64,000 nucleotides of DNA from Lysobacterales bacterium (lineage in GTDB: Bacteria; Pseudomonadota; Gammaproteobacteria; Xanthomonadales; Rhodanobacteraceae). Shown here in pieces: positions 31,920 to 42,187 of the stretch. How positions within the stretch are numbered: position 1 is the stretch's first letter; the number at the start of each line of letters is the position of its first letter. The stretch is taken from positions 94,217 through 158,216 of the forward strand of contig NSJK01000005.1 of NCBI GenBank assembly GCA_002632325.1. Reading direction: 5' to 3'. The notes under the pieces were generated by a model. The model saw only the letters and a program-made list of their open reading frames with translations, made no database searches and was not told the DNA's origin. Position numbers and translations under genes: made by a program.

Positions 31920-32858
31920 CTATCCGTCGTATCTGAAATTGAAAGTGATGTTGCGCTGGAACACCTTCTCGTAGCCCTGATAGGGCATCGGCGCACGCTT
32001 GACCGCCTGTTCGAGCGAATTGCGCGTGACATCATCGGCATTGCACGGTGAACCAATGGCAACGCTGATGACATCGCCACCCGGGATCTGGGTGACGTTG
32101 ATGCGGCAAAGCAGGCCCGGCACCGCACTCTCGGGCCGGTTCCAGTTGTTGGTGACCGCGGCCGTGATCGCCGCCACATAGCGCGCCGTCAGATCGTCAT
32201 CGGCGCCATTGGCACCGCTCTGCGCCTGCGGCGCCTCATGCTCGGCCTGCGGTTGTGCCTGTGCGGCTTCTCGCGCATTGCGGTCTTCGATCTGCGCGAG
32301 GCGCTGTTTCTCGATGTTGAGTTTCTTCTCGGCCGCCTCACGCTGCTGCTTGATTTCGGCCAATTGTTTCTTCTGTTCCTCGCGCAACTTGCGCGTCTTT
32401 TCCTCTTCGAGTTCGACCTGCTGCTGGCGCACCTTGGCTTCCTGCTCCTTGCGTTCCTGCTCGGCCTTTTCCTGCGCGAGCGCGGCGATCTTCTCCTGAT
32501 CGACACGATCCTGCTTGACCACTTCGGTCGGCTTGCTGACTTCCGGTTTGGGCGGCTCGGGTTGCGGCTGCGGCTTCTGCACCTGGGGCTGCGGCGGCTC
32601 GGGCTCGGGCTTGGGGGGCGCCGGTTGCGGCTTGGGTGCAGACGGTGCAGCGCGGTTGGGATGCCTGGGTGCAGCCGTCGGGCCAACCAAGGTCGCCTCG
32701 ATCACCGGCCCGGGCATCAGCACCGGCTTGGCCGTGCTGGTCCACCACAATCCGAGCACGGCCACCAGCACACACAGCGCATGCACGCCCAGCGACAGCA
32801 CCAGCGCACGCAGGTCATCGCTCCAGGGCTCGCGCTTGCGGGACAGGCTCGCAGCCAT
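31920..32858 (-). CDS. tolA: Tol-Pal membrane-spanning protein TolA
   Basis: The 312-aa protein has one N-terminal membrane helix (about 17-40, preceded by Lys/Arg). A Pro/Lys/Glu-rich stretch (about 60-115) with PEPEPPQPQVQKPQPQPE-type repeats follows, then a long Glu/Lys/Gln/Ala helix (about 115-210). The C-terminal domain (about 225-312) includes YVAAITAAVTNNWNRP and the paired Cys of CRINVTQIPGG and GSPCNADD. It couples the TolQR motor to TolB and Pal. It is 4 bp upstream of tolB's partner region and 4 bp downstream of tolR. Confidence 0.95.
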   Translation of the reverse strand: MAASLSRKREPWSDDLRALVLSLGVHALCVLVAVLGLWWTSTAKPVLMPGPVIEATLVGPTAAPRHPNRAAPSAPKPQPAPPKPEPEPPQPQVQKPQPQPEPPKPEVSKPTEVVKQDRVDQEKIAALAQEKAEQERKEQEAKVRQQQVELEEEKTRKLREEQKKQLAEIKQQREAAEKKLNIEKQRLAQIEDRNAREAAQAQPQAEHEAPQAQSGANGADDDLTARYVAAITAAVTNNWNRPESAVPGLLCRINVTQIPGGDVISVAIGSPCNADDVTRNSLEQAVKRAPMPYQGYEKVFQRNITFNFRYDG

Positions 32859-32862
32859 CCGT

Positions 32863-33303
32863 TCAGCGCGCCTTCGCCGCTTCGGGCGGCTTGCTCATGA
32901 GCCCGACCTTGGGCACGCCGGCCTGCTGCAGCAACACCATGGCCTCGTAGATCGTGCCGTAGTCGGCCGCGGTATCGCCGGCAACATACACCGGGATCTG
33001 CGGATTCTGGCGCACGAAGGCGGCGATCTTCTTCTGCAGGGTCGCTGCGTCGATTTCCTCGCGCGGCGCATTGGCCAACGTGAGGTAGAGCTTGCCGCCC
33101 TGATCGACACTGACCACCGCGGGCTCCTTGTCGTTGTGGATCGACTTCGCCGCCGACTGCGGCAATTCGATGTCGACGCCCAGATTCATCAGCGGCGCAG
33201 TGACCATGAAGATGATGAGCAGCACGAGCATGACGTCGATGTAGGGCACGACGTTGATCTCGGCCTTGAGTTTGTGCTTGCGGCGGCGATTGGCGAGTGA
33301 CAT
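32863..33303 (-). CDS. tolR: Tol-Pal motor protein TolR
   Basis: The product is 146 aa from ATG 33303. It has one membrane helix near 20-40 that contains the essential Asp of the ExbD/TolR family (VPYIDVMLVLLIIFMV), then a periplasmic domain. With TolQ it forms the proton-driven motor. An upstream in-frame codon at 33351 would add an Arg-rich leader and is not preferred. The gap of about 120 bp to tolQ is unusually large for this operon. Confidence 0.96.
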   Translation of the reverse strand: MSLANRRRKHKLKAEINVVPYIDVMLVLLIIFMVTAPLMNLGVDIELPQSAAKSIHNDKEPAVVSVDQGGKLYLTLANAPREEIDAATLQKKIAAFVRQNPQIPVYVAGDTAADYGTIYEAMVLLQQAGVPKVGLMSKPPEAAKAR

Positions 33304-33423
33304 GGCGTGATCGTTGGAAACGTGCGCAGCAGTGGATCGGGGTTGTCGCAACGAGCCGCGTGACAGATCGCTCCATCACCCCGGCTGCAAGCAGCGTCAC
33401 CCGCGAGCGGGCGACGCGAGTGG

Positions 33424-34104
33424 CTATTCCTCCACGTGCGACTGGCGCGCGAGGATCGAGGAAAACTCTTCGACGAAGGTGTCGTAGCGCAGACCGATGC
33501 GCTCGAGCTTGGTGGCGAAGCGGTTGTAGGCCCACACCGCGGGAATCGCCGCGAACAGACCCATCGCGGTGGCGACCAGCGCTTCGGAAATGCCCGGCGC
33601 GACCATCGCGATGGTCGCTTCCTTGACATTGGCCAGTCCCTGGAACGCGATCATGATGCCCCACACGGTGCCGAACAGCCCGACGTAGGGACTGATCGAG
33701 CCGACGTTGGCGAGGAATTCGAGATTGTGCTCGAGGCGATCGACCTCGCGCGTGGCCGACACCCGCATCGCTCGCTGCGCGCCTTCGAGCAGACCGCGCG
33801 GATCGACACCGCGGCGCTGACGCAGGCGTGCGAATTCGCGGAAACCCGCCTCGAAGATCGCCGCCGAACTGCTGAGCTGGCCGCTGTGCGCACTCAATTC
33901 GCGGAACAGTCCGGCCAGATCGGCGCCCGACCAGAAACGCTCCTCGAATTCGTCGGCGCTCTTGTTGGCGCGGTCGAGCATCGCCTTCTTGCGGAAGATG
34001 ATGAACCACGAGGCGACCGAGAAACCGACCAGCAGGGCAAGCACGAGCTTGACCGGCAGGCTTGCGCCGAGCGCAAGCGCGAAAATGTTCAGGTCGTTGG
34101 ACAT
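33424..34104 (-). CDS. tolQ: Tol-Pal motor protein TolQ
   Basis: The 226-aa protein of the ExbB/TolQ/MotA family has an N-terminal membrane helix (about 13-35). A cytosolic loop follows with FWSGADLAGLFRELSAHSG, then two further helices (about 130-160: LFGTVWGIMIAF; about 168-195: ALVATAMGLFAAIPAVWAY). Together with TolR it forms the proton channel that energises TolA. Its start lies 16 bp inside the end of ybgC, which implies coupling. Confidence 0.97.
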   Translation of the reverse strand: MSNDLNIFALALGASLPVKLVLALLVGFSVASWFIIFRKKAMLDRANKSADEFEERFWSGADLAGLFRELSAHSGQLSSSAAIFEAGFREFARLRQRRGVDPRGLLEGAQRAMRVSATREVDRLEHNLEFLANVGSISPYVGLFGTVWGIMIAFQGLANVKEATIAMVAPGISEALVATAMGLFAAIPAVWAYNRFATKLERIGLRYDTFVEEFSSILARQSHVEE

Positions 34105-34562
34105 GGTTGGACGATCTCTTCAATCAGGTGAGTGGGAATCGGACACGGCCGGAACCGCGCCGCGTCAAGGCAAGCGATGCGCACCTGCGCATCGAGCAGG
34201 ATCACGGCCTCGCCTTGGCGACGAAGCGTCTGTCGCACGCTGAAACTCGCGCTGCGCCGCTCGACGACCTCGACGCTTGCGAGCAGTGCATCGTCGAGCC
34301 GCGCCGGAGCGTTGAACGCGAGCTCCATGCGATGCACGACGAACAGCACGCCGTCACGCTCGCGCAACTGCTGCTGACCATGACCCAGCGCACGCAGCCA
34401 TTCGGTGCGCGCACGTTCGAGGAAATGCAGGTAGCGCGCATGATAAACGACGCCGCCGGCATCGGTGTCTTCCCAGTAGACGCGGCAGGGCCAGAGAAAC
34501 GGCGGCGTGGTCGTTGCGGGCGCGGGTGCGGGCGCGGCGGCGTGCCGACCGATCGGACTCAT
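34089..34562 (-). CDS. ybgC: Acyl-CoA thioesterase YbgC (hotdog fold)
   Basis: In this 157-aa protein the active-site region [20 protein letters not shown], with its catalytic Asp, is near residues 29-48, followed by [11 protein letters not shown]. It hydrolyses short-chain acyl-CoA or acyl-ACP and is usually the first gene of the tol-pal operon, as here. The N-terminus has an Ala/Pro-rich extension of about 20 residues. Its ATG overlaps the ruvB stop (ATGA). Confidence 0.95.
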   Translation of the reverse strand: MSPIGRHAAAPAPAPATTTPPFLWPCRVYWEDTDAGGVVYHARYLHFLERARTEWLRALGHGQQQLRERDGVLFVVHRMELAFNAPARLDDALLASVEVVERRSASFSVRQTLRRQGEAVILLDAQVRIACLDAARFRPCPIPTHLIEEIVQPCPTT

Positions 34563-35623
34563 GCGGGCGTTCCGCCCGGCGACGGCCCACCGTCACCGGC
34601 CTCGAAAAGATCTTCGACGCCGGCGCGACGCGGCGCGGCCAGACCGAAATGGCGATAGGCACGTGCGCTGACCATGCGCCCGCGCGCGGTGCGCACGAGA
34701 AAACCCTGCTGGATCAGGAAGGGTTCGAGCACGTCCTCGATCGTGCCACGCTCCTCGCCGATCGCGGCGGCCAGCGATTCCACGCCGACCGGGCCGCCAT
34801 CGAAATTCTCGATGATGGTGGTGAGCAGGCGCCGATCGAGTGCATCGAAACCTTCGCCATCGACCTTGAGCATTGCCAGCGCGGCATCGGCGACTTCGCG
34901 AGTGATCACGCCACTGGCGCGCACCTGGGCAAAATCACGCACGCGCCGCAGCAGACGATTGGCGATGCGCGGCGTGCCGCGCGCGCGACGCGCGATCTCG
35001 GCCGCGCCTTCGGCATCGCATTCGATGGCGAGTATCTTCGCCGCGCGACGCACGATAGCCGACAGTTCGAGCGCACTGTAGAACTCCAGTCGCTGCACGA
35101 TGCCGAAGCGATCGCGCAGCGGCGCGGTGAGCAGCCCCGCGCGCGTGGTCGCGCCGATCAAGGTGAACGGCGGCAGGTCGAGCTTGATCGAACGCGCGGC
35201 CGGGCCTTCGCCGATCATGATGTCGATCTGGAAATCCTCGAGCGCCGGATACAGCACTTCCTCGACCACCGGCGACAGTCGATGGATCTCGTCCACGAAC
35301 AGCACATCGCGCGGCTGCAGGTTGGTGAGCAAGGCGGCCAGATCGCCGGGGCGCTCGAGCACCGGTCCCGAGGTCGCACGCAGGTTCACGCCCAGTTCGT
35401 TGGCGATCACGTGCGAAAGCGTGGTCTTGCCCAGACCCGGCGGGCCGAAGATCAGCACGTGGTCGAGCGCATCGCCGCGCTTGCGCGTGGCTTCGATGGC
35501 GATGCCGAGCTGCTCACGCACGGTGTTCTGGCCCAGATACTCGGCCAGCCGCTGCGGACGGATCGTCGCCTCGACGAGATCGTCTTCGCGGGTGGCGCTG
35601 GCGGAAGTGAGGCGATCGGTCAT
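34559..35623 (-). CDS. ruvB: Holliday junction branch migration ATPase RuvB
   Basis: The product is 354 aa from ATG 35623. The AAA+ domain has Walker [13 protein letters not shown], Walker [10 protein letters not shown], and the RuvB stretch [29 protein letters not shown]-terminal winged helix includes [33 protein letters not shown] (described in two parts by function: DNA binding and hexamer contact). It drives branch migration together with RuvA. It is downstream of kup and coupled to ybgC. The last about 20 residues are Gly/Pro-rich and vary in the family. Confidence 0.97.
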   Translation of the reverse strand: MTDRLTSASATREDDLVEATIRPQRLAEYLGQNTVREQLGIAIEATRKRGDALDHVLIFGPPGLGKTTLSHVIANELGVNLRATSGPVLERPGDLAALLTNLQPRDVLFVDEIHRLSPVVEEVLYPALEDFQIDIMIGEGPAARSIKLDLPPFTLIGATTRAGLLTAPLRDRFGIVQRLEFYSALELSAIVRRAAKILAIECDAEGAAEIARRARGTPRIANRLLRRVRDFAQVRASGVITREVADAALAMLKVDGEGFDALDRRLLTTIIENFDGGPVGVESLAAAIGEERGTIEDVLEPFLIQQGFLVRTARGRMVSARAYRHFGLAAPRRAGVEDLFEAGDGGPSPGGTPA

Positions 35624-35747
35624 TGCGGCGGGCACATGCTCGGGCAAGGGATGACAAGGCCCAATTATGCGGGCTTCCGCGGGCACGGGCACAGCTCAAG
35701 CCATACCGGGAATGAACGGACGGCGCAGACCTCGACCGCCGTTGCTC

Positions 35748-37637
35748 TCAGATCTCGACCTGGGTACCCAATTCGATCAGGCGATTGCCGGGCACGCGGA
35801 AGAACGCGGTCGCCGGCATTGCATTGCGCTGCAGGAACGCAAACAGCTTGTCGCGCCACAGCGCCATGCCCGAGCGGTCGTTGGCGACGATGCTCTCGCG
35901 GCTGAGGAAGAAGGTCGTGTCCATCATGTCGAGCGCGGGGCCACAGCCCTTGATTGCTGCCAGCGCCTGCGGCACATCCATGTCCTCGGCAAAACCGAAA
36001 CGCAGGAACACGCTGTAGAAATCGTCGCCGAGCGATTGCACCTCGATGCACTCCTCGGGCTCGACCGTCGGCGTGTCGACGGTCTCGACGGTAAGGATGA
36101 TGTTGCGCTCGTGCAGCACCTTGTTGTGCTTGAGATTGTGCAGCAAGGCATTGGGCACACCCTCGGCATTGGAGGTGAGAAACACCGCCGTACCCGGCAC
36201 GCGCAGCGGCGGGTGGGCAACGATCGAGGCGATGAAAGGCTCGAGCGCGAGACCGGCCTGGCGGATCTTGCTCATCACCAGTTCGCGTCCGCGTCGCCAG
36301 GTCGTCATCACCGTGAACATCGCCGCGCCCAGCACCAACGGGAACCAACCGCCATGCTCGACCTTGTCGGCATTGGCGGTGAGGAAGGCCAGATCGACGA
36401 TGAGGAACACCAGACCGACCACGGCCACGCGCAGCGGATTCCAGTTCCACAGCTTGCGGAACACGATCATCACCAGCATCGCGTCGATCGTCATCGTGCC
36501 CACCACCGCGATGCCGTAGGCAGCGGCAAGATTGGTCGAAGACTGGAAGCCGAGCACCACCGCGAGCGTGAGCACGAGCAGCAGGCGGTTGATCCACGGC
36601 AGGTAGACCTGCCCCTTCTCTTGCGCCGAAGTGTGCTGCACCTGCATGCGCGGCAGGAAGCCGAGCTGGATCGCCTCGCGCGCGACCGAGTAGGCACCCG
36701 AGATCACCGATTGCGAAGCGATCACCGTGGCCAGCGTCGCCAGCGCGATGAACGGCAACAGCAGCGATTGCGGCGCGAGCATGAAGAACGGGTTTTCGAC
36801 CGCGGCGCCATTGGACAAGAGCAGCGCGCCCTGACCGAAATAGTTGAGCACCAGCGCCGGCATCACGAAACCGAACCAGGCCATGCGAATGGGCTTTTTG
36901 CCGAAATGACCCATGTCGGCATACAGCGCTTCGGCGCCGGTGATGCACAGCACGACCGAGCCGAGCGCGAAAAACGCGGGCCAGCCGACCCGGGTGAAGA
37001 AATGCAGGGCGTAGTGTGGCGACAGCGCCTTGAGCACGTAGGGATGCTCGAAGATCTGGATCACGCCGAGCACCGCGATCGAAACGAACCACAGGCACAT
37101 GATCGGCCCGAACACCAGGCCGACGCGGCCGCTGCCGCGCTTCTGGATCCAGAACAGGCCGAGCAGGATCACCACCGTGATCGGCACGATGAAATGATCG
37201 AGCTGGGGCGCCGCCACCTTGACGCCCTCGACGGCCGACAGCACCGAGATCGCCGGCGTGATCACGCCATCTCCGAAGAACAGCGCCGCACCGAACAGGC
37301 CGAGCATCGTCACCAGCCAGTACACCGTGGGCCGGCCGCGCACGCCGCGCTGCGCCAGTGCGGTGAGCGCCATGATGCCGCCCTCACCCTTGTTGTCGGC
37401 ACGCATGATGTAGCCTGCGTACTTGAGCGACACCACCAGCATCAGCGTCCAGAACACCAGCGACAGCACGCCGAGCACGTGTACCTCGTCGACCGGCAGA
37501 CCATGCACGCCGAAGGTTTCCTTCATCGTGTACAGCGGACTGGTGCCCAGATCGCCGTAGACCACGCCGATCGCACCGAGCGCGAGCGCAGACAGGCGAC
37601 TGCGCGGATCGCTCGCATCCTGAAGTGAATCCGACAT
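35748..37637 (-). CDS. kup: Low-affinity potassium uptake protein Kup
   Basis: The product is 629 aa from ATG 37637. The Kup signature GVVYGDLGTSPLYT is at about 24-37, followed by about 12 membrane helices up to residue 440 (for example GAALFFGDGVITPAISVLSA). A C-terminal cytosolic domain of about 180 residues follows (TAVFLTSNAEGVP; DTTFFLSRE). It imports K+ with protons across the inner membrane. It sits between ruvA (19 bp upstream) and ruvB (about 124 bp downstream) on the same strand, so it interrupts the ruv operon. Confidence 0.97.
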   Translation of the reverse strand: MSDSLQDASDPRSRLSALALGAIGVVYGDLGTSPLYTMKETFGVHGLPVDEVHVLGVLSLVFWTLMLVVSLKYAGYIMRADNKGEGGIMALTALAQRGVRGRPTVYWLVTMLGLFGAALFFGDGVITPAISVLSAVEGVKVAAPQLDHFIVPITVVILLGLFWIQKRGSGRVGLVFGPIMCLWFVSIAVLGVIQIFEHPYVLKALSPHYALHFFTRVGWPAFFALGSVVLCITGAEALYADMGHFGKKPIRMAWFGFVMPALVLNYFGQGALLLSNGAAVENPFFMLAPQSLLLPFIALATLATVIASQSVISGAYSVAREAIQLGFLPRMQVQHTSAQEKGQVYLPWINRLLLVLTLAVVLGFQSSTNLAAAYGIAVVGTMTIDAMLVMIVFRKLWNWNPLRVAVVGLVFLIVDLAFLTANADKVEHGGWFPLVLGAAMFTVMTTWRRGRELVMSKIRQAGLALEPFIASIVAHPPLRVPGTAVFLTSNAEGVPNALLHNLKHNKVLHERNIILTVETVDTPTVEPEECIEVQSLGDDFYSVFLRFGFAEDMDVPQALAAIKGCGPALDMMDTTFFLSRESIVANDRSGMALWRDKLFAFLQRNAMPATAFFRVPGNRLIELGTQVEI

Positions 37638-37656
37638 GTCCTTGGCTCCGGTGGGT

Positions 37657-38244
37657 TCAGCGCAACGCGGCCTTGAGGGCCTTGCGGATGATGTCTTCGG
37701 CGCGATCGCCGGGCGCGCTGGCCGCACGCACGAGGCGCGTGACTTCGACGGGCTTGTAGCCCAGCGCCTGCAGCGCAATGGCCGCCTCGGCGGCTGGATC
37801 GGCGCCCGCACCGGTGGCGGCCGCAACGACCGCGCCACCGAGGCCGTCGACGCGATCACGCAGCTCGACCACGATGCGTTCGGCGGTCTTCTTGCCGATG
37901 CCGGGAATGCGCGTGAGCGCGGCAAGATCGGAGGTCTGCACCAGCCGCGAGAACTCTTCCACGCTCACGCCCGAGAGCACCGCCAGCGCAATCCTGGCGC
38001 CGATGCCGCTGACCTTCTGCACGGCGCGAAACAGCGCGCGCTCGTCTTCGCGCAGGAAGGCATACAGCGCCACCGTGTCTTCCTTGACCGCGTAATGCGT
38101 GCACAGCACGACTTCACGCCCGACCTCGGGCAGGTCGTAAAACGTGGACATCGGCGCTTCCAGCTCGTAGCCGACTCCGCCGACATCGACCATGATCCAC
38201 GGCGGCTGCTTGGCCACCAGCACGCCTTTGAGTCGACCGATCAT
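37657..38244 (-). CDS. ruvA: Holliday junction DNA helicase subunit RuvA
   Basis: The product is 195 aa from ATG 38244 (MIGRLKGVL, the standard RuvA start), overlapping the ruvC stop in ATGA. It has an OB-fold domain (1-65), then tandem helix-hairpin-helix motifs ([43 protein letters not shown]). An Ala/Gly linker and a C-terminal domain ([18 protein letters not shown]) that contacts RuvB complete the protein. Confidence 0.97.
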   Translation of the reverse strand: MIGRLKGVLVAKQPPWIMVDVGGVGYELEAPMSTFYDLPEVGREVVLCTHYAVKEDTVALYAFLREDERALFRAVQKVSGIGARIALAVLSGVSVEEFSRLVQTSDLAALTRIPGIGKKTAERIVVELRDRVDGLGGAVVAAATGAGADPAAEAAIALQALGYKPVEVTRLVRAASAPGDRAEDIIRKALKAALR

Positions 38245-38813
38245 TGCTGCCTCCGCCATGCCTGCCGCGCCACACCCAGCCGCGCGACGCTCGCGCGCAC
38301 ATGCGCGTGCGTGAGCGCGATCGCCAGCGCATCGGCGGCATCGGCCTGCAGCTTGCCGCGCAGTTCGAGCAGCAAGCCGACCATGTGCTGCACCTGTGAC
38401 TTGTCACCGGCACCGCTGCCGACCACCGCCTGCTTGACTTCGCGCGCGGCGTATTCATGGATCGCCAGACCATGCTGGGCGAGCGCACAGATGGCCGCGC
38501 CGCGGGCCTGACCGAGCTTGAGCGCCGAATCGGGATTGCGCGCGAGGAACACGCGTTCGAGCGCGGCTTCCTGCGGCGCATGTTCGGTCACGATCGCGCC
38601 GAGCGCATCGAACAGCAGTTTGAGACGCCCGGCAAAATCCTCGGCGCCGAGCAGGTTGATCGCGCTGTGAAACACGTGACTGCTGCGACCATCCTCAGCA
38701 ATGTCGATGATGCCCACACCGGTGCGCTGACTGCCCGGATCGATGCCGATGATGCGCACGCTGCGCACCACAGCCGCAGCCGGCGCTGCGGGCAGCGCGC
38801 GCCAGCGCGTCAT
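38241..38813 (-). CDS. ruvC: Crossover junction endonuclease RuvC
   Basis: The product is 190 aa from ATG 38813, with about 18 residues before the usual start [18 protein letters not shown] at that later position is an alternative start and would give a standard-length RuvC. Acidic catalytic residues are visible: Asp in GIDPG, Glu in [19 protein letters not shown], and Asp pair in [11 protein letters not shown]. It cleaves Holliday junctions made mobile by RuvAB. It is coupled to ruvA. Confidence 0.96.
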   Translation of the reverse strand: MTRWRALPAAPAAAVVRSVRIIGIDPGSQRTGVGIIDIAEDGRSSHVFHSAINLLGAEDFAGRLKLLFDALGAIVTEHAPQEAALERVFLARNPDSALKLGQARGAAICALAQHGLAIHEYAAREVKQAVVGSGAGDKSQVQHMVGLLLELRGKLQADAADALAIALTHAHVRASVARLGVARQAWRRQQ

Positions 38814-38883
38814 GGCGACACCCCGAGCCGTCGGAATCGGAGAAGGCGCCCTTCGGTCGCTGCGCACGGCATCGCGGCCTGCC

Positions 38884-39591
38884 TCACGCGCCTTCCGCGT
38901 CGCTGGACGGGAAGCGTGCATCGCGCAGGAAGTTCACGGTGAGATCGGCGACTTCGCCGGAAAACAGCAGGCCAGTGTGCGAGGCATCGACGACCACATG
39001 ATCGGCAATGCCCGCCAGTCGCGTTTCGCTGACCGACACCGTGCCATCGTGCGGCGCGCTCAGCGGCCCGATCGTCACGCCCAGACCAAAAGGCAGGCGA
39101 CCCGCGATCACGCCGACCGCGCGCGCACTCTTCCACGCATCCAGACCACTGAGCAGGGGCGGTGCGCTTTGTCCGAGCAGCAGGCGCCCACCGGGCACGC
39201 TCGCAAGCGTGCGTGCCACCGCGCTGCCGCGCAGCGGCGAGCCGATGCAGACGATGCGGCCCTTGGGCAGGCCACGCACGCCGCGCGCGGCTTCGAGTGC
39301 GACCAGGGAACCCAGACTGTGTCCGACCAGATGCACCGCGCCGGAATCGGCCGAGCGCATGCGTTCGCGCAAGGCTTCGACCGCAGGACCGATACCGCGG
39401 AACACGCTGGCGTAATCGATCGTCTCGACCGAATAACCGGCATGACGCAGGCGCCGCGCCAAGGGCAACAAGGTGATGCCGCGCATCCAGATGCCGTGCA
39501 GCAGGATCACGTGTTCGCGCTGCGCAGTCGAGGGTGCCGCGGTGCGAGCGCCGCGACGACCGCCGGCCGACGATGGCGCGCGCTCAGCCAA
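38884..39591 (-). CDS. Alpha/beta hydrolase (lipase-like)
   Basis: The protein is about 235 aa with an alpha/beta-hydrolase pattern: oxyanion region [11 protein letters not shown] near residue 29, nucleophile elbow GHSLGS near 92, and a late [10 protein letters not shown] holding the probable catalytic His. There is no signal peptide. The start is taken as TTG 39591-39589, which has GGGAG with a 7-nt spacer and overlaps the aspS end; an earlier codon at 39636 lies deeper inside aspS. Substrate unknown. It lies between aspS and ruvC on the same strand. Confidence 0.78.
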   Translation of the reverse strand: MAERAPSSAGGRRGARTAAPSTAQREHVILLHGIWMRGITLLPLARRLRHAGYSVETIDYASVFRGIGPAVEALRERMRSADSGAVHLVGHSLGSLVALEAARGVRGLPKGRIVCIGSPLRGSAVARTLASVPGGRLLLGQSAPPLLSGLDAWKSARAVGVIAGRLPFGLGVTIGPLSAPHDGTVSVSETRLAGIADHVVVDASHTGLLFSGEVADLTVNFLRDARFPSSDAEGA

Positions 39592-41350
39592 CGGGACGCT
39601 CCCGCACGCGCACGTGCACTTCGGCGAGCTGCGCATCGGGCACGCTCGAGGGCGCGCCGGTCATCAGGCATTGCGCGCCGGTGGTCTTGGGGAAGGCAAT
39701 CACGTCGCGGATCGATTCGCAGCCCGCCATCAAGGCGGCGATGCGATCGATCCCGAAGGCAATGCCGCCGTGCGGCGGGGCGCCGTAATCGAGCGCATCG
39801 AGCAGGAAGCCGAACTTGGCCTGTGCCTCTTCGGCGCCGATGCCGAGCAAGTCGAACACCGCGCTCTGCATTGCCGCGCGATGGATGCGGATCGATCCAC
39901 CACCGATCTCGTTGCCGTTGAGCACCATGTCATAACCACGCGACACCGCGCTGCCCGCATGCGCGCGCAAATCGCCTTCATCGTCGATCGCGGGCGCGGT
40001 GAACGGATGATGCAGGGCGACGTAGCGCTGCGCCTCGGCATCCCACTCGAACATCGGAAAGTCGGTGACCCAAAGCGGCGCCCAGCCCTCGGCGACGAGC
40101 TTGAAATCATGCCCGGCCTTGAGGCGCAGCGCGCCCATGAAATCACACACCGTCTTGAACTCGCCGGCGCCGAAGAAGGCAATATCGCCGTTCTGCATGC
40201 CGAGCGCGCCGAGCAAGGCGGTGAAGGCATCGGCCTCGAAGAACTTGGCGATTGGCGAACTGATCTCGCCCTGCTCGGACAACTTGACGTAGGCCAGGCC
40301 CTTGGCACCGAACTTGGCGGCGTGCGCGGCGTAGTCGTCGATCTGCTTGCGCGAGAGCGCGGCGCCACCGGGAATGCGCAGCGCGGCGACGCGACCATCG
40401 GCCGCGCTCGCGGCATCGGTGAATACCTTGAACCCGCTGCCCTTGACCAGCTCGGCGACATCGACCAGTTCCAGCGCAATGCGCAGGTCGGGCTTGTCCG
40501 AACCGAAGCGACGCATCGCCGCGGCCCAACTCAGGCGCGGAAACGGCGCGACGAGCTGGACGCCGATGACCTCGGCGAACACGTCGCGAATCATTGCCTC
40601 GACACAGTCCTGCACATCGCGCTCTTCCACCCACGCGAATTCCATGTCGAGCTGAGTGAATTCGAGCTGGCGATCGGCGCGCAGCGCCTCGTCACGGAAA
40701 CAGCGCGCGACCTGATAGTAGCGATCGAAGCCCGCCATCATGAGGATCTGCTTGAACAACTGCGGCGACTGCGGCAAAGCGTAGAACTCGCCCGGATGCA
40801 TGCGCGCCGGGACGAGAAAATCGCGCGCACCTTCAGGCGTGGCCTTGGTGAGAATCGGCGTTTCGATGTCCTGGAAGCCGCGCGCGTCGAGCCAATGACG
40901 CAGCGCGCTGACCAGTCGCGTGCGCGTGCGCAGCTTGCGCTGCATCTGCGGGCTGCGCAGGTCGAGGTAGCGATACTTGAGGCGAATGTCCTCGCCCGGA
41001 TTCTCGTGGTGATGGAAGGGCAGCGGCTGCGCCTTGTTGAGCACTTCGATGCGGGTAGCCACCACTTCGACCTGGCCGGTGCGCATTTTCGGATTCACGC
41101 TTTCACGGCGGCGCACGCTGCCGGTCACGCGCAGGCAGTCTTCGTAGCCGATCTGCGCCGCGGTCGCGAGCACCCGCGCATTGCCTTCCACACCTGAGGG
41201 CTCGGCCACGACCTGGACGATGCCTTCGTGATCACGCAGGTCGATGAAGCACAGGCCGCCGAGGTTGCGGGCAACATCGGCCCAACCGCACAGAGTCACG
41301 GTCTGGCCGATCATGGCCTCGTCGACGAGGCCGCAAAAATTAGTACGCAT
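39584..41350 (-). CDS. aspS: Aspartyl-tRNA synthetase (probably non-discriminating-type or standard bacterial AspRS)
   Basis: The product is 588 aa from ATG 41350 ([11 protein letters not shown]). The N-terminal OB-fold anticodon-binding domain includes [19 protein letters not shown]. The class II catalytic core has motif 2 in the [20 protein letters not shown] region, the GAD insertion domain (about 280-420), and motif 3 [12 protein letters not shown] near the end. It charges tRNA-Asp. The sequence alone does not settle whether it is discriminating or also charges tRNA-Asn. Both ends are intact. Confidence 0.97.
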   Translation of the reverse strand: MRTNFCGLVDEAMIGQTVTLCGWADVARNLGGLCFIDLRDHEGIVQVVAEPSGVEGNARVLATAAQIGYEDCLRVTGSVRRRESVNPKMRTGQVEVVATRIEVLNKAQPLPFHHHENPGEDIRLKYRYLDLRSPQMQRKLRTRTRLVSALRHWLDARGFQDIETPILTKATPEGARDFLVPARMHPGEFYALPQSPQLFKQILMMAGFDRYYQVARCFRDEALRADRQLEFTQLDMEFAWVEERDVQDCVEAMIRDVFAEVIGVQLVAPFPRLSWAAAMRRFGSDKPDLRIALELVDVAELVKGSGFKVFTDAASAADGRVAALRIPGGAALSRKQIDDYAAHAAKFGAKGLAYVKLSEQGEISSPIAKFFEADAFTALLGALGMQNGDIAFFGAGEFKTVCDFMGALRLKAGHDFKLVAEGWAPLWVTDFPMFEWDAEAQRYVALHHPFTAPAIDDEGDLRAHAGSAVSRGYDMVLNGNEIGGGSIRIHRAAMQSAVFDLLGIGAEEAQAKFGFLLDALDYGAPPHGGIAFGIDRIAALMAGCESIRDVIAFPKTTGAQCLMTGAPSSVPDAQLAEVHVRVRERPVG

Positions 41351-41426
41351 CAGCTTCCGATGGCGCCGGCTGGCGCGAAATACAAGAGGCGAAATGCTAC
41401 GGAGGTTCTTGCTGCACTGCAAACAG

Positions 41427-41454
41427 CAACGCCGGCGCGTGAACGCCGGCGTTG
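41427..41454 (-). terminator. Strong hairpin after the DUF3011 gene
   Basis: A perfect 11-bp stem (CAACGCCGGCG / CGCCGGCGTTG) with a 6-nt loop lies about 18 bp past the stop of the DUF3011 gene and before aspS. No long U-run follows, so it may act as a terminator or as an mRNA end stabiliser. Confidence 0.55.
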
Positions 41455-41472
41455 CCGATCAAGTCAAAATGC

Positions 41473-42105
41473 TCAGCGCCAGCGCCGATCGACGACGAAC
41501 TCCGCCGAACAGCCTTGATCCACCCACACGCCACCGCGGTTCCAGCCCCAATTGCGACCTTCGATGCACGGCGTGCTCGACAACTGCTTGGCGATGTAGA
41601 CGCGGCTGCCGCGGCCGGTATCGACCTGGCACAGGTTGTAGTTGTAGCCCTGACTGCTGCAGCGGAAGCGGATCGACTGATCCCAGTTCGGTCCCGGATT
41701 CCAGCCGCCATTGCCCGAGCCCGGATAGCCACCCTGACCCGGATAGCCCGGCCCACCGCCCGACCAGCGACGGCTGACGCGAAACACCGCGGCGCAGCCT
41801 TGATCGACCCATACGCCGGCACGATTCCAGCCCCAGGTCCGACCCTCGATGCATGGGGTATTGGAGATTTGGCGAGTCAGGCGCACGTCGCTGCCGCGCC
41901 CGGTGTCGACCTGGCACATGCGGTACTGATAACCATCGCTGTTGCACTGGAACTCGATGTCGCGATCCCAGCCCGGCCCCGGATTCCACTGTGTCGGCAG
42001 GGTCGCCGCCAACGGCGCGGCAAGCTGCGGCAGGCTCTGCGCAAAGGCGCCGGAAGCGACGCACAGCAGGGCCATGCCCGCCACCAAACGAATCGTCTTG
42101 ATCAT
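41473..42105 (-). CDS. Secreted protein with two DUF3011 repeats
   Basis: The product is 210 aa from ATG 42105 with GGGGAA upstream. A signal peptide is cleaved near AFA-QS (about residue 22). The mature part contains two similar units (about 42-110 and 140-208), each with NPGPxWD, CQVDTGRGS, TPCIEGRxWGWNR and GVWVDQGC. Each unit has four Cys. A Gly/Pro-rich linker joins them. DUF3011 proteins are found in many Xanthomonadales; some relatives are called lectin-like, but no activity is established. Confidence 0.85.
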   Translation of the reverse strand: MIKTIRLVAGMALLCVASGAFAQSLPQLAAPLAATLPTQWNPGPGWDRDIEFQCNSDGYQYRMCQVDTGRGSDVRLTRQISNTPCIEGRTWGWNRAGVWVDQGCAAVFRVSRRWSGGGPGYPGQGGYPGSGNGGWNPGPNWDQSIRFRCSSQGYNYNLCQVDTGRGSRVYIAKQLSSTPCIEGRNWGWNRGGVWVDQGCSAEFVVDRRWR

Positions 42106-42187
42106 CGGTTTCCCCATGGATTGCCACGTGGATATCCACGCGGCGCCGAGTGTAGCCCGGAGCACCACACGGAATGCAAAACAATGG

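Noticed and set aside
37638..37925. Upstream extension of kup into ruvA
   Set aside because: The frame is open, but the added residues are Arg/Pro/Ala-rich antisense-like sequence. ATG 37637 gives the conserved Kup N-terminus.
40000..41350. aspS as a gadget for tRNA-dependent Asn synthesis linked to cyanophycin
   Set aside because: No gatCAB genes are in the window and the discriminating state of AspRS cannot be read reliably by eye.
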